A stretch of DNA of 64,000 nucleotides from Palsa-504 sp963806335 (GTDB lineage: Bacteria > Actinomycetota > Actinomycetes > Streptosporangiales > Streptosporangiaceae), in assembly GCA_963806335.1 (NCBI GenBank), contig CAWDXO010000012.1, positions 682,001 to 746,000 on the forward strand, in the 5' to 3' direction. The notes beneath the pieces are model-generated. The model worked only from the letters and a program-made list of their open reading frames with translations, had not been told where the DNA came from and searched no databases. The translations under genes were made by a program, and so were the position numbers. This document shows positions 57,337-64,000 of the stretch, piece after piece (positions within the stretch are counted from its first letter, which is position 1; each line of letters opens with the position of its first letter).

Positions 57337-58895
57337 GCGAGCTCGAGGGGCGCAGCAGCCTCGGCATCTTCGATATGACCGGGGTGACCCGCGGGCCCGA
57401 CGGTGTCAAGCACTACGACGCGCTGCCCGGCAACCTGGTGCAGATGCTGCGGGCGGGCGTCGAGCGGCAGGGCGCCGCGGAGGCCGTCGCGGAGACAGGC
57501 GGCGGCCCTCGGCTGAGCTACGTCGAGCTGTGGGACCGGGCCGCGCGGGTGGCCGGCGGCCTGCGTGCTCTCGGTGTCCAGCGGGGCGACCGGGTGGCGA
57601 TCCGCCTGGGCAACGGCATCGACTGGGTCCTGGCCTTCTTCGGTGGCGTGCTCGCTGACGCCATCGTCGTACCGGTCAACACCCGCTTCACCGAGGAAGA
57701 GGCCGGCTACGTCGTCACCGACTCAGCCGCGCGCTATGTCTTCGCGGCGGGAGACCCGCTGCCGGACGACGATCCGATCGCCGTCGACGACCAGGGACTG
57801 GCCGACCCGGCCGCGATCTTCTACACCAGCGGCACCACAGGTTTCCCCAAGGGCGCTGTGACCAGCCACGAGAACTTCCTGTCCAACGCCGAGACCTGCC
57901 GCCGCGCCCTGTCCGTGGTGCCGGACAGGGTGCGAACGCTGATCTCGGTGCCGCTGTTCCACGTGACCGGCTGCAACAGCCAGCTGCTGCTCGCCATGTA
58001 CCTGGGCGGCACGGCCGTGATCATGCCGGCCTTCGAGGTCGGCGCCTTCCTGCGCGCGATCTCAGCAGAGCGGATCGACACGATGATCACGGTGCCGGCT
58101 ATCTACTGGCTGGCGATCACCCAGCCGGATTTCGCCACCACCGACATCTCCTGCGTGCGCTCGGTCGCCTACGGCGGAGCGCCGATCGCGCCGGAACTGG
58201 TCGCCCGGCTCGCGAAGGCCTTCCCGCAGGCGCGGCTCGGCAACGGGTTCGGCCTGACCGAGACCTCGAGCGTCGCGACGTTCCTGCCGCACGAATTCGT
58301 CCACCACGCCGACTCGGTGGGTTTCCCGGCCCCCGTTTGCGACGTCCGCCTCAAGGCCGTGCTACCCGATGGCACCGGTGAGCTGCTGGTGCGCGGGCCT
58401 AACGTCGTCTCGGGCTACTGGAACAAGCCGGAGGCGAACGCCGCCACCTTCACCGACGGCTGGCTGCATACCGGCGACCTGGCCCGGATCGACGGCGAGG
58501 GCCTGGTCTACCTGGTGGACCGCAAGAAGGACATGATCAACCGAGGCGGCGAGAACGTGTACTGCGTCGAGGTCGAGAACGCCCTCGCCGGAGCGCCTGG
58601 AGTCTACGAGGCGGCGGTGGTCGGCGTACCCGACGAGATGATGGGCGAGAAGGTCGGCGCGGTGATCGTCCCGGTGCCAGGCAGCTCACTTGATGTGGCC
58701 GCGGTATTCGACTATCTCAGCGCCCGCATCGCTGACTTCAAGATCCCGCAGTACGTCGCGGTCAGCGCGTCGCCCCTGCCGCGCAATCCGGGCGGAAAAC
58801 TGCTCAAGCGGCGGCTGCGGGAGGAAACGGACTGGGCGGACGCCGTTCGGCGCCCAGCTGGTCCGGCCGCAGTACGGACGGCCCGTTCGGAATGA
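57333..58895 (+). CDS. AMP-dependent acyl-CoA synthetase (second of two)
   Basis: 520 residues. FYTSGTTGFPKGAVTSHENF, AYGGAPIAPEL, NGFGLTETSS, LHTGDLARID, VDRKKDMINRGGENVYCVEVE and the final Lys in GGKLLKRRL. Coupled to the PTE-family hydrolase: a released carboxylate (for example from lactone opening) could be the substrate. The last gene of the putative pathway operon. Confidence 0.94.
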   Translation: MSELEGRSSLGIFDMTGVTRGPDGVKHYDALPGNLVQMLRAGVERQGAAEAVAETGGGPRLSYVELWDRAARVAGGLRALGVQRGDRVAIRLGNGIDWVLAFFGGVLADAIVVPVNTRFTEEEAGYVVTDSAARYVFAAGDPLPDDDPIAVDDQGLADPAAIFYTSGTTGFPKGAVTSHENFLSNAETCRRALSVVPDRVRTLISVPLFHVTGCNSQLLLAMYLGGTAVIMPAFEVGAFLRAISAERIDTMITVPAIYWLAITQPDFATTDISCVRSVAYGGAPIAPELVARLAKAFPQARLGNGFGLTETSSVATFLPHEFVHHADSVGFPAPVCDVRLKAVLPDGTGELLVRGPNVVSGYWNKPEANAATFTDGWLHTGDLARIDGEGLVYLVDRKKDMINRGGENVYCVEVENALAGAPGVYEAAVVGVPDEMMGEKVGAVIVPVPGSSLDVAAVFDYLSARIADFKIPQYVAVSASPLPRNPGGKLLKRRLREETDWADAVRRPAGPAAVRTARSE

Positions 58896-59405
58896 TCAAA
58901 TTCTTCCGTGGTATCCATTTAACCGGAGGATTCCAGGTCAGGTCCTCGCCCGGGCGGCCGGCCGGCGGTTGCTCCGGGCTGGGCGGGCGCCCGCGGTCAG
59001 GTGGCGGAGCGGTGCGGGCCCGCAGGCGGGGGCCGGCCAGGGCCCACCCGCGACGCCGCCCCCGGGCCAGGAAGTCACCAGCAACATGTACCCCGCAGCT
59101 TCCAGCAGTCCCAAAGATCGGTCAGATCGGGCGTAAGCGGAAGATCCAGTAGCCCGGGAGCAGCCCCGATCCTCCACGCAAGCCGGATCCTCCACGTTAA
59201 TCCCGGCGCCGCGCCAATCCGCGCCGGCCGGCCACCAGGCCGGGAACTCGCCCGCCGGCTACGGGTAGCGAACGCCAGCCTGCGGGTACCCACTACTCCG
59301 GTCAAATGGACACCCAAAAGATTCTTTTTTTCCGAACGGGCCGTCGTTCCTGCTCATCCGAAATGGATGAGGCCATCCGGCCGGTTATGTCCGCAGGATC
59401 ACAGC
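58896..59405. other. 510-bp intergenic region with no gene recognised
   Basis: Open frames here are short and lack Shine-Dalgarno or family motifs. It holds a direct repeat GATCCTCCACG (59171-59181 and 59188-59198), a small dyad CTCATCC/GGATGAG (59353-59359/59365-59371), and T/A-rich patches near 59320-59335. Possibly a decayed region. Confidence 0.6.
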
Positions 59406-59651
59406 ATGCTTATCGCGCTGCTGGCGGTATTGGGCGTCGATCTGGTCGTGCTTGCCTTCCTGGTCGCCGTCCTGCTCAGCCGCCGGGCCTGGGTCAGCCG
59501 CCAGCGCGGTGCCTTCAAGGGCATGATCCGCGTGGTGGACGGCGAGGTGCCGAGGCTGCGCCGGAAGTAGAAGCGCGGCGTCGGGCGGTGGGTAGGCGAC
59601 GTCCTGGTCTGGCCTGGTGCGGCGGCCATTGGTTTCATCCTTGGCGGGTGA
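59406..59651 (+). pseudogene. DUF2550-like small membrane protein with in-frame stop
   Basis: ATG 59406 gives one TM helix (MLIALLAVLGVDLVVLAFLVAVLL) then SRRAWVSRQRGAFKGMIRVVDGEVPRLRRK and TAG 59568-59570. Past the stop the same frame continues KRGVGRWVGDVLVW to TGA 59651. The general pattern, a TM, a basic RxGx-F segment and a W-(K/R)-x-G-x-x-(R/Y) block, resembles DUF2550; the TAG lies where that family has a Trp, so TGG to TAG is the simplest history. The rest of the domain is not found. Confidence 0.5.
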
Positions 59652-59744
59652 TGGCTATGCGCCAGAGCGGACAGATGCTGACCGTGCGCCCTGTGCACGC
59701 TGCAGTTCGCGCCAGATAATGAACTCGCCCGCGAAGGAGAGCGA

Positions 59745-60131
59745 ATGTCGTATCCGCTGTTGAACATCTTCTGGACCATGTTTGAGTTCTTCCTGTGGGT
59801 GGTCTGGATCTGGATCTTCGTCATGGTGATCTTCGACATCTTCCGAAGCCATGACCTGTCCGGTTGGGGCAAGGCCCTGTGGGTGCTGTTCGTGGCAATA
59901 ATCCCGGTGATCGGTGTCCTGGTCTACCTGATCGTCCGCGGCGGCTCGATGCATGACAGGGCGCAACAGCAGGCGGTGCGCCAGGACGAGGCGTTCCGCG
60001 GCTACGTCAAGGATGCCGCATCGACGAGCCCCGCTGACCAGCTAGCGAAGCTGGCTGACCTGCGGGACCAGGGAGTCATCACCGATGATGAGTTCGCGCG
60101 GGAGAAGGCGAAGGTCCTGACCTCAGCCTGA
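59745..60131 (+). CDS. PLDc_N / SHOCT-domain membrane protein
   Basis: 128 residues. Two TM helices (FFLWVVWIWIFVMVIFDIF, ALWVLFVAIIPVIGVLVYLI) in the phospholipase D-like N-terminal arrangement, then a C-terminal SHOCT motif (DQLAKLADLRDQGVITDDEFAREKAKVL). AAGGAG is 5 nt before ATG. Common small actinobacterial membrane protein; function unknown. Followed by a good intrinsic terminator. Confidence 0.92.
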   Translation: MSYPLLNIFWTMFEFFLWVVWIWIFVMVIFDIFRSHDLSGWGKALWVLFVAIIPVIGVLVYLIVRGGSMHDRAQQQAVRQDEAFRGYVKDAASTSPADQLAKLADLRDQGVITDDEFAREKAKVLTSA

Positions 60132-60138
60132 AAACGAG

Positions 60139-60175
60139 AAGGCCTGGCCTGCAGCGAGCAGGCCGGGCCTTTTTT
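60139..60175 (+). terminator. Intrinsic terminator
   Basis: A 14-bp stem (60139-60152 with 60158-60171, one mismatch) around loop AGCGA, followed by a run of T residues to 60175. Directly downstream of the SHOCT gene; the best rho-independent terminator in the window. Confidence 0.93.
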
Positions 60176-60278
60176 GTGCGCTCCTACGGATGCTGAGCCG
60201 GCCCGCTGCGGCTTGCCCAGGCCACCCGGACGGCATCGGGCCTCACCCACGAAGGGTGGTGGCCTGCTAGCCCGGCCG

Positions 60279-60575
60279 TCAATCGCCAGAATTGCGCTCG
60301 CTCGCGGACGGATCCCGGTCCTGCAGGCGCCGGATCTCCAGGACCTGGACGCCGAACGTCTCGAGCCGGGCCAAGAGCCCGTTCAGGGCGGCCTGATCCC
60401 GCAGCGGGCCATGCAGCACGGTTTCGACCGGCTCCACCGAGGCGGTGAGCCGGTCAAAGTCCAGCAAGGCCTCGGGCGGGAGGACTCCGGTAACCCGGAT
60501 CTCGTAGTAAGACGATGGCACCGCAGGCCCCCAGTCGATCGGAATTCGGGCGTGGCCAACTACAACCTCCCGCAT
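60279..60575 (-). CDS. Small hypothetical protein divergent from a LuxR regulator
   Basis: 98 residues from ATG 60575: SYYEIRVTGVLPPEALLDF, TVLHGPLRDQAALNGLLARLETFGVQVLEI. This alpha/beta pattern recurs in actinobacteria next to LuxR-type genes; no biochemical function is known to me. It shares the divergent promoter with the regulator and its repeat boxes. Confidence 0.75.
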   Translation of the reverse strand: MREVVVGHARIPIDWGPAVPSSYYEIRVTGVLPPEALLDFDRLTASVEPVETVLHGPLRDQAALNGLLARLETFGVQVLEIRRLQDRDPSASERNSGD

Positions 60576-60609
60576 TACCGCGCCCTGCGCCCCACTCACC
60601 ACGGATGAT

Positions 60610-60654
60610 TCATCACCCTGGTGAGATTGGGTAAAGGGTGATGACGTATCACCC
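60610..60654. promoter_or_regulatory. Repeated ATCACCC/GGGTGAT boxes in a divergent promoter
   Basis: GGGTGAT (60636-60642) and ATCACCC (60648-60654) form a perfect 7-bp inverted repeat with a 5-nt spacer, and an additional TCATCACCC (60610-60618) is the inverse of GGGTGATGA (60636-60644). Three boxes suggest cooperative binding, possibly by the adjacent LuxR-type protein. Confidence 0.65.
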
Positions 60655-60770
60655 GCCCGCGCGAGAGAAACATCGGAGGGTGGTTTGGCCTGTCCAGACC
60701 TCGCATGCCAGCCGCGACACCCGGCGCAGGCTGGCCGCCGACCGTCGCCAGCGGGAAGAGGATAACCCTG

Positions 60771-63473
60771 ATGGGGATTGTCGCCAATTCGCACGGGGCC
60801 GCCCGTCCGCGAGGAACCCCTGGTGCTGACGATCCGATTCTGATATCTAAGATCACCGTGCCCGCGCTGCCGGGCTGGGTGGTGGCGCGCCCGCGACTCG
60901 AAAAGCTCATCGCGGATGGTGCGCGCGGGCCGTTGACCACCGTCACCGGGCCGCCCGGAGCCGGCAAGACCATGGCGGCCGCAATGTGGGCCGCCAGTGC
61001 CTCCCCCGGCCCGGTGGTCTGGATCGCCCTCGACCGCTACGACAACCGGCCGAAGATCTTCTGGTCGTATGTCGTGGCCGCGCTGCGGCGAGCCGGGCTG
61101 ACGGTGCCGCGAGTCTTGTCAGCGCCGACTCGCGCGGCCGTCGACCATGCCTTCCTGCTCCGGCTGGCATCGGTCCTCGCGGACCTGGACGCGCCGGTGA
61201 CGTTGGTTCTCGACGACCTCCACCTGGTGACGGAACCCGCCATCCTGGACGGGCTCGCTTACGTCTTGCGGAACGCGACGCCAGGGCTGCATCTCGTGGT
61301 GTCATCACGGATGGACCCGCTGCTCCCGCTGCACCGATATCGGCTCACCGGCGAGCTGGCCGAAATCCGAGCCGACGACCTGGCCTTCAGCGTCCCAGAA
61401 TCCAGCTCGCTGCTGGCGCATCACGGCATCACCCTGCCAGCGGCGGCGCTGGAGCGCCTCACCCAACGGACGGAGGGGTGGGCGGCCGGAGTGCGGATGG
61501 CGGCGCTCTCGCTAGCCGGGCATCCCGAACCCGAGCAATTCGTCAAGGAACTGGACGCCGACGACAGTGCCGTCACCGGCTACCTATTGGACGAGGTGCT
61601 CAACGCCCAGCTCCCTGCCACCAGGGAGCTGCTGCTGCGGACCAGCATCCTGGACTGCGTCAGCGCCGACCTGGCCAGCGAGCTGGCCGGGGACGCCCAG
61701 GCCGCCAGCACGCTGGCGGAGCTAGCGCAGGCCAACGCGTTCGTCCGGCCGCTCGGGCACGGGTGGTTCCGCTACCATGCGATGTTCGCCGAGGTACTGC
61801 GCCTCAAGCTCAGGAGCGAGCACCCGGACCAGCTGCCCGACCTGCACCAGCGGGCGGCGTGGTGGTATCAGCGGAATGGGTACTTGCTAGAAGCCGTGCG
61901 GCACGCGGCAGCCTGCGGTAACTGGCCGCTCGCCGCCGGAATGGTCATCGATGAGCTCGCGATAGGCCAGTTCATCGACCCGCGAGGCAGTCAATCTCTC
62001 GCCGAAGTGTTTCGCGACATGCCGGTGGACCTGGTCCGGACGCACCCGTACCCGCTGCTGGTGATCGCGGCCATGGAGTTGTCCGACGGCGCGGCCCAGC
62101 CCTGCGCGACCACCCTCGCCGCGGCGGAGAGCATCCTCGGCGACCTTCCGGCTGAGCGTGAAGTCCCGGCCCGGCTGAGCGCGGCGCTGATCCGGCTCGC
62201 ACTGTCGCGCCGTTCCGGAGACCTCGATGCCGCGGCCGCGGCGGCCGCCAACGCGACCGCCCGGCTGGAGGAACTACCAGAAAACCTGCTCGCACGGCGT
62301 CCCGGGATCCGGGCGCAGGTGCTGTCGGGCCGCGGAGCCGCCGAACTACGGGCCGGCCGGCTCGACGAGGCGATCGCCACCTTCACGGAAGGCGCGGCCT
62401 CCTCCGCTCCGGACAGTGCAGGCGTGCGCGCTGACTGCCTGGCACATCTCGCGCTCCTTGAGGCTCTGGGCGGTCGGCTAAGCCGGGCCGCAGAGCTCGC
62501 CGGGGCCGCCGTGCAGACCACCCAGGACGGCGGTGACGGGCTGACCGAGCATGTCTCCCCCGCCGCGAGCATCGCGCTCGCGTGGGTGCATCTGGACCGT
62601 CACGAGATACCGCAGATGCATGGTCAGCTGAGGCTGGCCGAGGCCGCTCTGCGGCTGGACCCGGACCAGCTAATCAGCGCGGTGGCCCGCCTGATCGCGG
62701 CGTGGCGCCGCCTGGCCGAAGGCCGCGCCCTCTCGGCCTCGGACATCATCGGCCACGCCCGGCAGGACTGGTCGCCCCCTGGCTGGCTCGATCGCAGGCT
62801 GGCGCTGCTCGAATCACGGGTAGCCACGGCCACCGGTGACATCCAGGCCGCGGTGGCCGCGGCCCGGCGTGCCGATCCGGCGTCCGGGCCCGATGCCGCG
62901 GCCGCGCTCGCCCGGGCGTGGCTGGCCGCGGGCGATCATCAGGCGGCCAGGCGGGCCCTGGAGGCCGGTGCGGAAGGGGCCAGCACGGCGCCCGGGCAGG
63001 CCCGTCTGGAGCGATGGCTGGTCGATGCCCAGCTGTGCTACGTAGCCGGTGACGGCGCGCGGGGTCGCCGGTCGCTGGAGCACGCGCTGCGGCTGGGCCG
63101 CGCAGAAGAGCTCCGGCTGCCCTTCGCCCTGGAGCGGACCTGGATCCAGCCCGTGCTGCGGCGCGATCCTGACCTGGCCCTCGCCTACCGTGAGCTGCTC
63201 GAGCCCGATCTGGCGAGTTCTTCCCCAGCCAGGGTTACGGTCCAGCCGGGCCCGGGTGACCACGCCGCGCCGCTGATCATCGAACCGCTCACTGAGCGGG
63301 AGCGCGAGGCGCTCCAGCACCTCTCAGAGATGCTCAGCACGGCTGAGATCGCGGCCGAGATGTACATCTCGGTGAACACCGTCAAGTCCCACCTCAGGAG
63401 CATCTACCGCAAACTTTCCGCCGCTCACCGTAATGAGGCCGTCCGTCGCGCCCGCCAGCTCGGACTGATCTGA
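60771..63473 (+). CDS. LuxR-family regulator with AAA/NB-ARC-like ATPase (MalT/LAL type)
   Basis: About 900 residues. Walker A GPPGAGKTMAA, Walker B-like VTLVLDDLHLV, sensor region HLVVSSRMDPLLPL, a long helical TPR-like middle (many LAxAExxL repeats), and a C-terminal LuxR HTH (PLTEREREALQHLSE...STAEIAAEMYISVNTVKSHLRSIYRKL). It is a large ATP-dependent regulator whose signal is unknown. ATG 60771 is preceded by a weak purine-rich site. Convergent with the next LuxR gene. Confidence 0.93.
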   Translation: MGIVANSHGAARPRGTPGADDPILISKITVPALPGWVVARPRLEKLIADGARGPLTTVTGPPGAGKTMAAAMWAASASPGPVVWIALDRYDNRPKIFWSYVVAALRRAGLTVPRVLSAPTRAAVDHAFLLRLASVLADLDAPVTLVLDDLHLVTEPAILDGLAYVLRNATPGLHLVVSSRMDPLLPLHRYRLTGELAEIRADDLAFSVPESSSLLAHHGITLPAAALERLTQRTEGWAAGVRMAALSLAGHPEPEQFVKELDADDSAVTGYLLDEVLNAQLPATRELLLRTSILDCVSADLASELAGDAQAASTLAELAQANAFVRPLGHGWFRYHAMFAEVLRLKLRSEHPDQLPDLHQRAAWWYQRNGYLLEAVRHAAACGNWPLAAGMVIDELAIGQFIDPRGSQSLAEVFRDMPVDLVRTHPYPLLVIAAMELSDGAAQPCATTLAAAESILGDLPAEREVPARLSAALIRLALSRRSGDLDAAAAAAANATARLEELPENLLARRPGIRAQVLSGRGAAELRAGRLDEAIATFTEGAASSAPDSAGVRADCLAHLALLEALGGRLSRAAELAGAAVQTTQDGGDGLTEHVSPAASIALAWVHLDRHEIPQMHGQLRLAEAALRLDPDQLISAVARLIAAWRRLAEGRALSASDIIGHARQDWSPPGWLDRRLALLESRVATATGDIQAAVAAARRADPASGPDAAAALARAWLAAGDHQAARRALEAGAEGASTAPGQARLERWLVDAQLCYVAGDGARGRRSLEHALRLGRAEELRLPFALERTWIQPVLRRDPDLALAYRELLEPDLASSSPARVTVQPGPGDHAAPLIIEPLTEREREALQHLSEMLSTAEIAAEMYISVNTVKSHLRSIYRKLSAAHRNEAVRRARQLGLI

Positions 63474-63488
63474 GCTGCGCCCGGGCTG

Positions 63489-64000
63489 CTAAAGACGGCC
63501 AACCTCGCGACCTCGCGCCACCGCGTCGTGCCGGGTGGACACGCCCAACTTGCGGTAGATCGCCTGGGCGTGAGTCTTGATCGTGTTCGCCGACAGGTGC
63601 AGCTCCTGCCCGATTTCCCGCAGCGAGAGCGTGCCCTGGAGCAGCCGCAGCACCGCTACCTCGCGCTCGGTCAGCGGATCAGCCAGCGACACGACTTTCG
63701 GCCGGTCCGCGGCCTGCTGTTCAAGCCGCTCCAGCCGGGCCTGCAGGGTCTCGGTGACGTCCGGCAGCGAAGCCAGTAGCAGCCGCGCCTGATCGACGAG
63801 CGCCGCAGCGCCGCGGCGGTCGCCCATGTCGAGCAGCACCTGCGCCAGCATGGCCAGGGCCTCGACGGTAGTCCAGGGGCTGCTGTTAGGAACTCTCCCG
63901 CGGAACTCGACCGCACGCTCGAGCTCGCTGCGGGCCTCCTGCAACTGCCCTCGCGCGGCATATACCGCGCCAGCGGCCATGTAGGCCAGCGAACTTGGCG
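63489..64000 (-). CDS. LuxR-family regulator, C-terminal part (continues past the right edge)
   Basis: The frame is open from the window edge to TAG 63491-63489. Visible are helical TPR-like repeats and a LuxR HTH: DPLTEREVAVLRLLQGTLSLREIGQELHLSANTIKTHAQAIYRKLGV. Probably another MalT/LAL-type protein, 15 bp from the end of the first; no ATPase part is in view. Confidence 0.88.
   Translation of the reverse strand, partial: PSSLAYMAAGAVYAARGQLQEARSELERAVEFRGRVPNSSPWTTVEALAMLAQVLLDMGDRRGAAALVDQARLLLASLPDVTETLQARLERLEQQAADRPKVVSLADPLTEREVAVLRLLQGTLSLREIGQELHLSANTIKTHAQAIYRKLGVSTRHDAVARGREVGRL

Noticed and set aside
1..64000. tRNA, rRNA, insertion sequences or prophage genes
   Set aside because: No cloverleaf, rRNA segment, transposase, integrase or terminal inverted repeats with target duplications could be recognised on either strand.

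Overview
This is high-GC DNA with short, often overlapping genes, GTG/TTG starts, a mycothiol-type DinB-fold protein, DUF4032, a GlgC/GlgM pair, PadR and LuxR regulators and ricin-type lectin secretion. Together these suggest a soil actinomycete, possibly near Streptosporangiales; genus is not readable from the window. All functional calls rest on motif recognition by eye, with no database search.

Layout. (1) 1-6112: phenylacetate degradation, with a TetR (PaaR-like) gene and paaI on the minus strand facing paaABCDE-paaK on the plus strand across a 30-bp palindromic operator. (2) 6166-16771: a long minus-strand operon running padR > HAAS-type membrane protein (frameshifted) > secreted S53 (sedolisin) lipoprotein > LolD-like ATPase > two giant FtsX-type permeases > second ATPase carrying an AbrB-like tail. 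(3) 16883-20132: thiolase and FadB-type beta-oxidation pair. (4) 20229-26394: metabolic and membrane genes (MDMPI-like, MBL hydrolase, GT87, CcdA, PuuD-like) with an OsmC remnant and a globin fragment. (5) 26431-29790: thyX and a fused trpEG preceded by a readable trp attenuator with a Trp-Trp leader peptide. (6) 29808-39163: a decayed hydrolase, XdhC, a frameshifted threonine-dehydratase-like gene, DUF4032, TetR, a BNR-repeat/MoaD pair, MoaA, DUF302, haloalkane dehalogenase and a secreted ricin-B lectin. (7) 39311-44448: GlgM-GlgC, an AI-2E family permease, and a ferredoxin-P450 pair.

(8) 44547-51009: a five-gene membrane redox module (anchored Pro/Ala-rich protein, ApbE, ferric-reductase-like heme membrane protein, NuoF-like protein, 3Fe-4S-type ferredoxin), followed by an OmpR-type response regulator and histidine kinase. 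Phased 11-bp repeats with a related core lie both in front of the redox operon and in front of the regulator, which ties the two together. (9) 50982-58895: two acyl-CoA synthetases, an enoyl-CoA hydratase, an ornithine-cyclodeaminase-like gene, a HAL/PAL-fold protein and a phosphotriesterase-fold hydrolase. The HAL-like protein has Ser-Ala-Gly where the MIO-forming Ala-Ser-Gly should be and has lost several other catalytic residues, so this cluster is the strongest candidate for undescribed chemistry. (10) 58896-64000: a gene-poor stretch, a DUF2550-like gene with an in-frame stop, a SHOCT protein with an intrinsic terminator, and two convergent LuxR-type regulators, the second running off the right edge.

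Four genes show a clean frame change in the middle of conserved sequence (about 15.84, 30.1, 31.77 and 54.6 kb), and one has an in-frame stop (59.57 kb). Either the assembly has indel errors in GC-rich tracts or this is an accessory region in decay. The OCD and dehydratase cases look most like single-base errors, while the hydrolase, OsmC and globin cases have lost real sequence.
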